From assembly GCA_932521035.1 (NCBI GenBank), contig OW051495.1, forward strand, positions 9,238,001-9,302,000: a DNA stretch of 64,000 nucleotides, in the 5' to 3' direction. Within the stretch, counting starts at the first letter, position 1. Every line of letters begins with the position of its first letter. The translations under genes were made by a program, and so were the position numbers. Origin of the DNA: Oscheius dolichura (lineage: Eukaryota > Nematoda > Chromadorea > Rhabditida > Rhabditidae). This document shows, in pieces, positions 22,001 through 32,800 of this stretch. A model generated the notes under the pieces. That model was given only the letters and a program-made list of their open reading frames with translations, did no database searches and was not told the origin of the DNA.

Positions 22001-23756
22001 CTCCTTTATCGCGGTGATGACACTGTCGGACTGGAGACACAGAGGCCCTACTCGCCAGTTGTGACCAATAAACTGTTTGGGGTGCCCCATAACCATTTGC
22101 ATAAGCGTCTCGCTTCGTTCTTCTGTTAACAGCTCGACAAGGTAGCTGCCGTCTTTTTGAATCTGAAAATAATTGGATGAATTTTAAGAAAAACACACTT
22201 TCTTTACCTTGGACGTGTGGTATCGGACATAGACGGGTTCCATACGTTGGCCGCTTTTGAGTTTCTCATGTTGGGCAGTCAGATCGGTACTTGTCCTCCA
22301 ATTATATTGTGAATCAGATCTGTAAATAAAGGTTTATATTAAACAAATATAATACAAATAACCCAAGGATTTTTACTCAAAAAGCTCGCAAACTTCCCCC
22401 GCTAAAGGGAAAACAGTACTCACGTAATACAGCGGTCGTATTGGTCAGCGCTCAAGATGAACTGTATTACAATTGGCTGTCCCTTCGTCGTTATCATCGT
22501 CGGGACAAACATATTCAAGGCCGGCAGTTCGAAAGTGACATCCAAGGCGTTGTTATGCTCAATATATCCTTCCAGAGCGTAGGCCGCGATGTGTGGGTCT
22601 CTTATATAGATCAGAGCCTATAAAATATCTCTTTTTGAAGTAAAAAAAGGTTGTTGTACTTCATCTTCTGTAACATTCTCCTTGGTTCGGAGACGGTTCT
22701 TCACCCAGTCTATTTCCTCCTCGGTTAGGTTTCTCATGTTCCCAGGGATGTAAATATAGTCGCTATTATCCCTTCGGCCAAAGGAGGTCTAAAAGAATAA
22801 TTGAAATAAACAATTACTGCGGGAAATAATACCTGTCCGTAATAGTGATACTTCTCTTCGGTGTACGGATGTGTCCGGTGGAAGCGACGCACTCCCGGTA
22901 GACAGGGAAAACAGTCGACCATCATGAACTGGCCGACAGTAACCGGCAAGTCATCTTCGTCTTTTCGGAAATAAATTCCGGGATTGTACATCCCAAACGA
23001 GGTGCCCACGACGACTACATGGTGGTCCGAAACCTGGAATTATTCAAATCATGTGGAGAAGGCAGCAACCAAGAGCCGTCAGAGCTTCAAAGGGAAGGCT
23101 AGGTAGTCAAAATCATGAGATTTTTGAATGATGAGTGGTTACAGTAGCCCGTAAACTAAAGCAGGATGGTTTCTTACCTCAGCGACCGCCACCAGTTCGG
23201 TGAAGCTGGGCTCCTGTTCCTCTTCGAGTGTGTAGGAGAGAACATGTCTGTGGGGCTCGTAGTTGCGTGGTATTTCGGCAAGTATTTCTTTGGTCAGGTT
23301 GACGTGCTCACCCTCCAATACCTGAAATAGCTTAGTTTTTACTCGCAAAATGTGATAAGAAGATTTGAGACTAGAGCAGGTTTAAACGGGGGAGTGTAGT
23401 TCAAAAATTCAAGCTTTTTTTCTGCAATTTCAAAAGAAAAATGAAACTTACAGTGACGACGTCCCGAATTCGCAGCTCTCGCTGTTCGTCTCCCTTATTC
23501 TCGGAGGCAGGGGTGAGCCGGAAATAGGCTCGACTGTCGTTAAGACTGTCCCTTCTCTCAATCTGCAAATAATTCCCTTCTTTGTCTACATTATATGGTA
23601 GATAAACAACCAAAAAAGATGGAAATAACTCACGTGTAATATCCAATCAGGTCCTTGGCGGGAGATGACCGTCGCTTTCACCGGCAGATCCACAGTGATG
23701 GCGGTGGTTTGCCATCCACTGGTAGTGGCCATCGAACCGCTGTCACCAAATTCCAT
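19077..23756 (-). CDS. UPF1-like superfamily 1 RNA/DNA helicase
   Basis: Twenty exons, all in phase, give 1148 residues. Exon ranges are 23756-23634, 23562-23452, 23321-23178, 23033-22833, 22788-22660, 22617-22424, 22319-22208, 22162-21889, 21813-21687, 21643-21470, 21425-21346, 21299-21187, 21142-20950, 20871-20736, 20691-20472, 20427-20343, 20304-20189, 20145-19984, 19916-19329 and 19241-19077. Helicase motifs in order: Walker A PPGCGKTHT (about 456-464), DEAAQL (632-637), GDSYQL (659-664), VDSFQGKE (821-828) and VALSRAQ (861-867). The DEAAQ and VALSRAQ forms place it with the Upf1/Nam7/Dna2-like group, ATP-driven helicases of RNA surveillance and small-RNA pathways. After the core comes a Lys/Glu-rich, probably coiled-coil tail (about 905-960) and an acidic end (EGDLIEFD). 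The N-terminal 420 residues are unrecognised. The exact orthologue is unknown. Acceptors and 37-90 nt introns are nematode-like. Confidence 0.92.
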
Positions 23757-24743
23757 TGTTGATATTTTTTGTATCTGGAATGCGAGTATGTTTTCTAGAA
23801 AGCAAAGACAGTAAAAGAAATTTAGTCGAGAGAATAAGAGATTCGGTAAGGCCATTAGAAAGTCGAAGAAGGAACAACAACTGTTGGAATTGCTATTAGA
23901 ATCGATCAGAATCCACTTCCGGCAAAAAACAGCCTTTTTTGTGCGCTTTGCAGTACACTTGCATACAGACCTTTAAATCTGTCGCTGGCCCGCTGCCACG
24001 ATGGTGTGGGAAACATACGTGTCCCGAGGGCGCTCAATGGGAGAGACGAGACAGTTTAGATATTCTCTAACAGGGGGAAGAGTTTCACAATAAAATGGAT
24101 CATAACCATACATGACAGCTGCTGACAGATGACAGATGAACAGCTAATTACAAACCAGCCGATTCGACCCCCCCCCCCTGCGGGGGGTCTTCGGCTGGAC
24201 GTTGGCTGCGCCAACTGTGGTTTTACCTCGCGCTTGGAAGCCCCGTCCGCTCTTCCCCTTCTCCCCGTCCAGTCAGTCTCCTCCGCTTTCCCCCTCTCCC
24301 CATCCCTCCCTTTGTTCCACTCTCGTAGTCCCTTGCCCGCTTCCTCTTCTCCTCTTCCCGAACAGTCCGTTATATCGAGTTCCCCCCTTCCTCGCGCGTT
24401 CCTTCTTCTCTCCCTCCCGCTCTCTTCACTTCCCCCGTCCATCTATCTCTGCTGTCCACACCATTCCCTCTACCTCGCCGTCCCTCCCTTGGTGTTTCCT
24501 ATCTTACCAATTCCCCCCGCGTCCGTTCTGCTCGGTTGTGATTGATCAAAGGATAATCACTCGTAAGGTGAGCTGTCGTTCGTCTCTTCCTCCATTCTCA
24601 CGTGCTCCTCAATGTCCTTCCCTTCCAAGTATCTTTCATTCCGCATCCACCCGGCCCGCCCTGCTCTGACCTCGTCAGCGGTATTATCATCTTCAACAAC
24701 TGAAATTATGGCTAAATAGACAAAGTAAAAGACGTTACCCAAC
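23757..24743. other. Helicase upstream region and pyrimidine-rich tract
   Basis: Holds the helicase promoter side, then at 24165-24190 a C9/G6 palindromic patch, then a strongly pyrimidine-rich plus strand (about 24240-24530). This yields long but low-complexity Pro/Ser/Leu open frames on the plus strand and Arg/Glu/Gly frames on the minus strand. No domain, start context or splice pattern supports coding. Shares ACAGACCTTTAAATC (near 23967) with the MITE in the intron at 46597-46742, so a related decayed element may be present. Confidence 0.45.
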
Positions 24744-24896
24744 GGGGGAACCGAACCTTCGACCTCTCGATTGGGGTGAGACTTGGGCAGTGTCGAGGAC
24801 CTCCAAACAAAAAAGCAAAAAGATTTGACAGCGGCTGGGATCGAACCCGCGACCTCTCCGACCGCGCGACCGCCCTCTTAACCACTACACCATGAA
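24744..24896 (-). repeat. tRNA-like, SINE-type element
   Basis: Minus strand contains a good Pol III A box (TGGTGTAGTGG) and, about 37 nt on, a perfect-looking B box (GGTTCGATCCC). A D-arm-like GGTTAAGAGGGC and a T-arm-like segment are also present. The expected acceptor stem does not pair, so it is not a functional tRNA. A second B-box-like GGTTCGGTTCC occurs near 24750. Best read as a tRNA-derived SINE or tRNA pseudogene. Confidence 0.5.
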
Positions 24897-25702
24897 ATTT
24901 CGCAGTGTCAAGCCACAAACGGACACCGTAGCGCTTTAATATATAGGATAACTTATAGGCGAGCAGCTGCTCTATCCCCCGAATAGTGGCCCCTGCCGTA
25001 CAATTTGCCTTGTGCTAGTACCAAGCGGGCGGCAAATCACTAAACGGCTGGGCCAAGTTTAGATTGGAAAGAGACTCTCCAAAAATTGGCATGTCTCCCC
25101 AAATAGTACTGTGTAAAGGGCGGGGGAAGCGTCTAGAAGTACTTTGCGTCCCTTTCCCAGGAATATTTGACTCAGCGCTTGTCATGGTTGCCGCGAAACG
25201 AACATTACTCACAAAGCGCTAGCTGACGTCTGACGAAATTGGAAAATCAAAAACGCGGATTGTACAATGAAAAATAGGGACCGACAGATTTGTTTACCGA
25301 GTTCGGAATTTCCACACGATCATTTTTGGCCTATAATGTTCAATCATAACGGAAATTTAGCCGAAGGCAAGCTGAATCGGTCGCCTAGTAAAAAGGAATA
25401 AAGAAGCTCCTTCTAGATAAAGTGCTTAATTTAAAAAAGATCCTTGAAAAGGATAAATGAAATTGCAGTGAATATGATTCAAACCCCGAGAGACAACTTC
25501 CAAAGTGACCAGTAGCGTTGGCTTGCTTGCTGTTTACGCGTACGGCCTCGTCGGTAGTTGGAAAGGATCCAAAGAAGAGATGTTTTTAAGAACTAGAGAA
25601 AGAGAAATAGGGAGAAGTATAAGAGGAACAGTAGTTTCCATTTCCAAAAAGGCTGGTAAACATTCGAATGCATCGTTTCCCCTTCAATTTTACAAAGAAA
25701 AT
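24897..25702. other. Intergenic stretch before 5S copy 2
   Basis: No supported gene. Short open frames (for example 25015-25212 minus) lack motifs. The last about 150 bp are purine-rich (GAGAAAGAGAAATAGG) upstream of the 5S flank. Confidence 0.4.
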
Positions 25703-25742
25703 GCCCAGCTGCCTTGCCACCGAGCGCGACTCAACCGCTCTC

Positions 25743-25861
25743 GGTTACGGCCATACCACGTTGAAAATACGCCATCCCGTCCGATCTGGCAAGTCAAGCA
25801 ACGTTGGGCTCGGTTAGTACTTGGATCGGAGACGGCTTGGGAATCCCGGGTGTCGTAAGCT
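25743..25861 (+). rRNA. 5S ribosomal RNA, copy 2
   Basis: 119 nt, differing from copy 1 at only a few positions (for example GGGCTCGG for GGGCCCGG) and ending GTAAGC rather than GTAACC, which weakens terminal pairing with GGTTAC. A T-rich terminator follows. The upstream 40 bp (from 25703, GCCCAGCTGCCTTGCC) are nearly identical to those of copies 1 and 3. Confidence 0.92.
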
Positions 25862-25939
25862 TTTGCCTTTTTTTGAAAATGCCCCTCATTTTTTACGAAT
25901 AAATATTTTTATTTTTGTTATGTACAGATGGATAAATAA

Positions 25940-26275
25940 TTATTTTGACATTTCCAAGGAGTTCCTACGTGAGTCTACCTTGGGAACATCGATAAGGAGG
26001 TGGCCGTCCTTCTGTGGTTTTTTGGGCAGCGCCGTGAGATCACAACTTTCGGGCAGGGACCACTTTCGAACGAACTTGCTAAATTTTTCTTATAGGGCAC
26101 CATTCTCAACCGATTCTCACTTTTCACTGTGTTCTTTTCGGTGATGATGATTGTGGTGGCTCTTGTGTTCACCTTCTACCGTAAGCACCTGGCCATCCAG
26201 ATGCACCTTGACCTCGTCCGGCTTGAAGTGGTGGACATCCACGTCAATTTCAAGAACTCCGCTTCCAATGAAACA
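25940..26275 (-). pseudogene. Small heat shock protein (HSP20/alpha-crystallin) remnant
   Basis: Minus strand. The upstream part reads SGVLEIDVDVHHFKPDEVKV, HLDGQVLTVEGEH and a His-rich loop. A 42-nt GT-AG intron (26120-26079) follows, then KFVRKWSLPESCDLTALPKK and GHLLIDVPK, ending at a TAA (25940). These are the hallmark strands of the alpha-crystallin domain, an ATP-independent chaperone fold. No start codon is reachable: a stop lies just upstream (about 26290) and 5S copy 3 begins at 26361. Either the first exon is missing or an unusual acceptor is used. I lean to an N-terminally truncated copy; the intact domain leaves a chance that it is functional. Confidence 0.65.
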
Positions 26276-26360
26276 AGATGTTTATTCACTCAAAAAGTGG
26301 AAGAAATAGTGTGAAAGCAATTAGAATTTTGAAAACAATAAAATCAAAAAATGGGGGAAA

Positions 26361-26479
26361 AGGTTACGACACCCGGGATTCCCAAGCCGTCTCCGATCCA
26401 AGTACTAACCGGGCCCAACGTTGCTTGACTTGCCAGATCGGACGGGATGGCGTATTTTCAACGTGGTATGGCCGTAACC
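26361..26479 (-). rRNA. 5S ribosomal RNA, copy 3
   Basis: Same 119-nt 5S sequence as copy 1, on the minus strand (starts GGTTACGGCC at 26479, ends GTAACCT at 26361). The conserved upstream flank continues from 26480 to about 26520. With copy 2 it forms an inverted pair flanking the HSP20 remnant. Confidence 0.92.
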
Positions 26480-26544
26480 GAGAGCGGTTGAGTCGCGCTC
26501 GGTGGCAAGGCAGCTGGGCATTTCCGTGCCGTGCAGCGCTTCAA

Positions 26545-26665
26545 GAGTGGTGGTTCCATCATATTCAACACCATAAAAGCGGCAATATTTTTGCTGCTTC
26601 TAATGAACTCATTTGCAGCCCGACATGTCTGCTGCAGCCGGAAATAGCTCTTTTCTTGGTGCTAG
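26545..26665 (-). pseudogene. F-box-like exon 2 fragment
   Basis: After a TTCTAG acceptor-like site the minus strand reads QEKSYFRLQQTCRAANEFI and SSKNIAAF, clearly family exon 2, then runs out next to the flank of 5S copy 3. No exon 1 or later exons are present. A short decayed fragment cut by, or adjacent to, the 5S insertion. Confidence 0.65.
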
Positions 26666-26878
26666 AACAGAACATGTTACATAAAAAAAGGAGAAGAAAG
26701 AAGAAGAAAAGCGCAAGCTGATCACAAAAATAAGATATAGTGCTTCTCGAAAACGGCATCGCTTTTTCTTTAAAAAACAATTCTCTGCGAAAATCAAAAA
26801 CTGGGGTACGCGTTCGAACGCGAATAATCAGAATCGAATTAATTTTAACATTTTTATTTTGAGTGAATGAGGTCGGCT

Positions 26879-29800
26879 CTAGCAAAGGTTGCAGGATCTA
26901 GCGCAAGTGGACTGCTTGGCCTCTAGTGTGTAGAAGGTGCTTGTACAGAATCCGTTGGCCACAAAGTTTGTACAACTAGAAAAGAAACATTATGAGAAAT
27001 CACAGGAGGAAGCTTCTCACCTGGGATTGTTATCTACGCAAATGACAGATCCAGCAGGACAGAGATTACATGTCACAGGACAGATCTCTCTCCTCTGGTC
27101 GACTGTGTAATAGCTGTTACCACAGAATCCATTTGCACACCAGTTGACACAGCTGAAATTGGAAGTTACAGGTTAAACGAGTAGCTGGACTTACTTGGGT
27201 TGATCTTTACAAACTCTGGGAGGTGTGGTCGGCTTAATAGTTGTAGAGGCAGCAGTAGTCGTCGGGTTATTAGTGGTGGTCTCAGCTTTCGGCTGGTTAC
27301 ATATAGTACAAGGGGCTTGAGAAGAAGGTTCGGGTGTCGTAGGACTAGGGGAAGATGTGTCTGCCTCTGTACTCCATTCAGTAGATGGGCAGGGCTCGAG
27401 GTCGTCGTCGTCAGAATAGCCATCTGTTGCTCCGTCTCCGCTTCCGGAGGAACTTCCTCCACACTTGCTGAGGTCGGTGTAGTCACAGAGACCTCGGTCA
27501 GCGTGCCAGGATGTTCCTAAAATGTTCGGTGTTCTCCAGAGGGGAATGTCAGGTTACCAGGAGGACAGTCGAAGGAGTACTTCACGCCACTGGCGCAGCG
27601 GTAGAACTTCAGGCAGTCAGCAGGATTGGCGTAGTATCCGTCAGCAGCAGGGCAGGTGAATTCTAAAATAAGCCGAAAATATGGATCACTTGCCAGTTTT
27701 ACCGCCCGAAGAGCCGGAACCGCCAGATCCAGACGAGCCGCTTCCAGAGGAGCCGCCATTACCGGATGGAGGAGCAGTTCCACATTTGTCCATGTCAGTG
27801 TAGTCACAGAGACCTCGGTCCGCATGCCAGCTTGTTCCTGGAAAATAGGGTTGTCTTGCCAACAATTGATGCTTACCGGGAGGACAGTCGAAGTCATAGC
27901 GAACACCACTGGCGCAGCGGACGAACTTGAGGCAGTCATCGGGATTGGGATAGTAGCCGTCAGCTCTGCCATCACTGCATGAGAAGGCTAAAAAGGTAAG
28001 ATTAGAGACGACAGAAAGCACTAGTACTTCCAGAACCAGATCCAGAACCACCAGACGAGGCTGTTGTACGTCCTCCTGCTGGTCGACAGCCTTTAGTAGG
28101 CTTGGGAGCAGGAGTAGTGTTGGTTCCACACTTGCTCATATCCTTGACGTCACATACACCCCTATCGGCGTGCCATGTTTGCCCCTCAGGGCAGTCATGG
28201 TCGGTCTTTCCTCCCGACACGCAGCTGCAATATTGCTGGCAGTTATTAGGGTTGGAGTAGTTGCCGTCGGGCTTGCCGGTGCAGGTGAATTCTGGAAAGT
28301 TTTGAATATTAAACAGATCTATTCTGTACCTTCTGCAGTTGTTGTCAGTCCAGGAGTCGTTTCAGGGGCAGCAGTTGTTTTAGTGCCGCATTTGCTGAGG
28401 TCCTTGGTATCACATACGCCTCGATCGGCATGCCATGTTTGCCCTTCAGGGCAATCGTGGTCCGTCTTTCCTCCCGACATACAGCTGCAGTATTGTTGAC
28501 AGTTATCCGGATTGGAATAGTTACCGTCAGGCTTGCCAGTGCATGTGAACTCTAAAAAAGGCTGGTCTAAAGTGTCTCATATATTCTATACCTTCAGCGG
28601 TTGTAGTAGGCTCAGTATTTTCAGGGGTTGGGGAAGGTGCAGTGGTAGTTTTAGTATCGCACTTGCTGAGGTCTTTGGTGTCGCATACACCCCTGTCGGC
28701 ATGCCATGTTTGTCCTGAACAGTTTGGTAAACAAATATATCTTGCAGCTACCGGCTGGGCAGTCGTGGTCTGTCTTGCCTCCTGCCAGACAGCTACAGTA
28801 CTTTTCACAATTATCCGGGTTGGAGTAGTTACCATCCGGCTTACCCGTGCATGTGAACTCTGAAATAGCACTTTATGAGCAGTTGATATGCGCTGTACCT
28901 TCAGCGGTCGTCGTAGGCTCGTCGCTCGTTTCCGTTGTTGAAGGGGCAACAGTAGTCTTGGTGTCACACTTGCTCATGTCCGTTGTGTCACATACACCCC
29001 TGTCGGCATGCCATGTTTGTCCTTCGGGACAGTCATGGTCGGTCTTTCCTCCCGACATGCAGCTGCAATACTTCTGGCAGTTATCCGGATTGGAGTAGTT
29101 GCCATCAGGCTTGCCAGTACAGGTGAACTCTAAACACGTTTTTAGCAAGCAAGCAAGCAAATATGCTCTACCTTCAGATGTTGTTGTAGGCTCATCAGTC
29201 CATTCTGTGGTGCATTCCTCGTCATCACCACTATCCGTTGCTCCGTCTCCGCTTCCGGAGGAACTTCCTCCACACTTGCTGAGGTCAGTGTAGTCGCAAA
29301 GACCTCGGTCAGCGTGCCAAGACGTTCCTAAAAACGAGATTTCTTCAAGGGAGAATGCTAAGATTACCAGGAGGGCAGTCGAAGGAGTACTTCACGCCAC
29401 TGGCGCAGCGGTAGAACTTCAGACAGTCAGCAGGATTGGCGTAATAGCCGTCAGTTGCCGGGCAGGTGAACTCTAAAAAGTGGTTTGATTGATTTCTCGT
29501 CAGCATTACCGCCAGAGGATCCGGAATCGCCTGATCCAGACGAAGAGCCGCCGTTTCCAGACGGAGGAGCAGTTCCACACTTGTCCATGTCAGTGTAATC
29601 GCAGAGACCTCTGTCCGCATGCCAGCTTGTTCCTGAAAAATTTGGATGCCTCGTCAAAAAGTAGTGCTTACCGGGAGGACAGTCGAAGTCGTAGCGAACA
29701 CCACTGGCGCAGCGGATGAACTTGAGGCAGTCATCAGGATTGGGATAGTAGCCGTCAGCTCTGCCATCACTGCATGAGAAACCTGTAAATGTAATTTAGG

Positions 29801-32800
29801 AACGCCCTCAGTAGGCTGTACCTGAACTGGAGCCACCAGAAGCGGTTGAGCCTTTGGATGCACAACGTTTTACGGGCTTTTTGGTAGTGACAGACTCTGG
29901 GCCATCGTTTTGTTTGTTGCTCTCAGTTGTTGTTGGAGCTGCCGTAGTGGTCTTGGTGTCGCACTTGCTCATGTCCGTGGTGTCACAGACACCCCTGTCG
30001 GCGTGCCATGTTTGTCCTTCGGGGCAGTCGTGGTCTGTCTTTCCTCCTGACATACAGCTGCAGTATTTCTGGCAGTTGTCTGGGTTGGAGTAGTTGCCGT
30101 CAGGCTTGCCGGTGCATGTGAATTCTAAAACTAGGTTAAGAGGGTTATCCTATTCTACACAACCTTCAGCTGTCGTTGTAGGTTCGTCGCTCGTTTCAGG
30201 GGTTGTCGAAGGAGCGGTACTAGTTTTGATAGAACATTTACTTTGGTCGTAGTCGCACATTTTGTCATCAGGATTAAATACGGTTCCTGAATATTATCGT
30301 TGATTCCGAAAGCTTGTTATTCACCTGGAGGGCATGGGTAGTCGGTCCGGTTGCCCGCGGTACAGCGACAGAACTGCTCGCAGTCGTCGGGATTGGGGTA
30401 GTCGCCATCCGGCTTTCCTTCACAGTACCCTGAAATCCGGTTTAGAAGGGCTTTCCATAATGAAACCGTCGGCGGTCGTTGTTGGTTCGAAAGTTGTACT
30501 CTCCGTGGAAGGTCTTTGCTTGCAGATAGTACAATTCTCTTGGGTGAAGTCTTCAGTTGTGGTTTCCACAGAAGAGGAATCTCCAGTGGTAGTTGAGGCC
30601 GATGAGTCTTCGGTTGTCGTGGGGGCGGAGGCATCAGCTGTCGTTGCAGGGGCTGAAGCGTCACCGGTGGTGGTAGGGGCCGAAGCGTCAGCTGTGGTCG
30701 TTGGTGCAGAGGCGTCTCCGGTAGTAGTCTCCACAGAAGAGGAGTCCCCAGTAGTCGTGGGAGCTGAAGCGTCAGCTGTGGTCGTTGGTGCAGAGGCGTC
30801 TCCGGTAGTAGTCTCCACAGAAGAGGAGTCCCCAGTAGTCGTGGGAGCCGAAGCGTCGCCGGTGGTGGTAGGGGCCGAAGCGTCAGCTGTGGTCGTTGGT
30901 GCAGAGGCGTCTCCGGTAGTAGTCTCCACAGAAGAGGAGTCCCCAGTAGTCGTGGGAGCCGAAGCGTCGCCGGTGGTGGTAGGGGCCGAAGCGTCAGCTG
31001 TGGTCGTTGGTGCAGAGGCGTCTCCGGTAGTAGTCTCCACAGAAGAGGAGTCCCCAGTAGTCGTGGGAGCCGAAGCGTCGCCGGTGGTGGTAGGGGCCGA
31101 AGCGTCAGCTGTGGTCGTTGGTGCAGAGGCGTCTCCGGTAGTAGTCTCCACAGAAGAGGAGTCCCCAGTAGTCGTGGGAGCCGAAGCGTCACCAGTAGTG
31201 GTTGGCGCAGATGCATCGGCTGTTGTGGTCTCTACAGAGGAGTTCTCGGGGGTAGTCTTGTTCCTCGGCTCTTGGTTGCAGATAGTGCAAGGCGCCTGGG
31301 AGGAGCTCTCCTCAGTAGTGGTCTTCACAGAAGAGGAGTCGACAGTCGTGGCCTCTGTGGTTGATACGGGTGATGGTGTATCCTCTTCAGATTCATCAGA
31401 CTCCTCCGAAGAATGATGATGATGCGGGTGAGAGTGCTTTGAGCAGGTGCAGGGCTTAGGAGTTCCTTCTTCAGATTCAGATTCCTCCGAGGTGCTGTGA
31501 TGATGGTGGTGGTGTTTCGGCCATTTACAAGCTTTGGGATGGTTATTCCAGTAATCGTCCGTGGAAGACTCAGGGGGAGCATCGGTTGATGGCGATCCAT
31601 CGGTTGATGGCGATCCCTCGGTTGAAGACGATCCCTCGGTTGATGGCGATCCCTCGGTTGAAGACGATCCCTCGGTTGATGGCGATCCATCGGTTGATGG
31701 CGATCCCTCGGTTGATGGCGATCCATCGGTTGATGGCGATCCCTCGGTTGATGGCGATCCATCGGTTGATCCATCGGTTGATGGCGTTGAAGACGATCCC
31801 TCGGTTGATGGCGATCCATCGGTTGATGGCGATCCATCGGTTGATCCATCGGTTGATGGCGTTGAAGACGATCCCTCGGTTGATGGCGATCCCTCGGTTG
31901 AAGACGATCCCTCGGTTGATGGCGATCCATCGGTTGATGGCGATCCCTCGGTTGATGGCGATCCATCGGTTGATGGCGATCCATCGGTTGATCCATCGGT
32001 TGATGGCGTTGAAGACGATCCCTCGGTTGATGGCGATCCATCGGTTGATGGCGATCCATCGGTTGATCCATCGGTTGATGGCGTTGAAGACGATCCCTCG
32101 GTTGATGGCGATCCATCGGTTGATGGCGATCCATCGGTTGATCCATCGGTTGATGGCGTTGAAGACGATCCCTCGGTTGATGGCGATCCCTCGGTTGAAG
32201 TCTCAGAGGATGTCGAAGGAGCAGCACTAGTTTTGGTAGAACACTTGCTTTGGTCATAGTCGCACATTTTGTCGTCAGGGTTAAATACGGTTCCTGTATA
32301 TTACCGTTGATTCAGAAAAAAGCTTGTTATTCACCTGGAGGGCATGGGTAGTCGGTTCGATTGCCCGCGGTACAGCGACAGAACTGCTCACAGTCATCGG
32401 GATTGGGGTAGTCGCCATCAGGTTTGCCAGTACAGGTGAACCCTAAAACCCGTATGTTAGCCAAGTATTGCTGTACTACAACCTTCAGCAGTGGTCGTAG
32501 GCTCGTCGCTCGTTTCTGTTGTTGAAGGGGCAACAGTAGTCTTGGTGTCACACTTGCTCATGTCCGTTGTGTCACATACACCCCTATCGGCGTGCCATGT
32601 TTGGCCTTCGGGGCAGTCGTGGTCTGTCTTTCCTCCTGACATACAGCTGCAGTATTTCTGGCAGTTGTCTGGGTTGGAGTAGTTGCCGTCAGGCTTGCCG
32701 GTGCAGGTGAATTCTGGAAAGTTTTGAATATTAAACAGATCTATTCTGTACCTTCTGCAGTTGTTGTCAGTCCAGGAGTCGTTTCAGGGGCAGCAGTTGT

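Noticed and set aside
24129-24669. Plus-strand Pro/Ser/Leu frames in the pyrimidine-rich tract
   Set aside because: Composition-driven: all frames of a C/T-rich strand are open. No domain or splice support.
31561-32259. Long plus-strand frame rich in DPSVDG repeats
   Set aside because: Exact reverse complement of the SPSTDG mucin repeat; no start context, signal peptide or splice logic. A shadow of the repeat.
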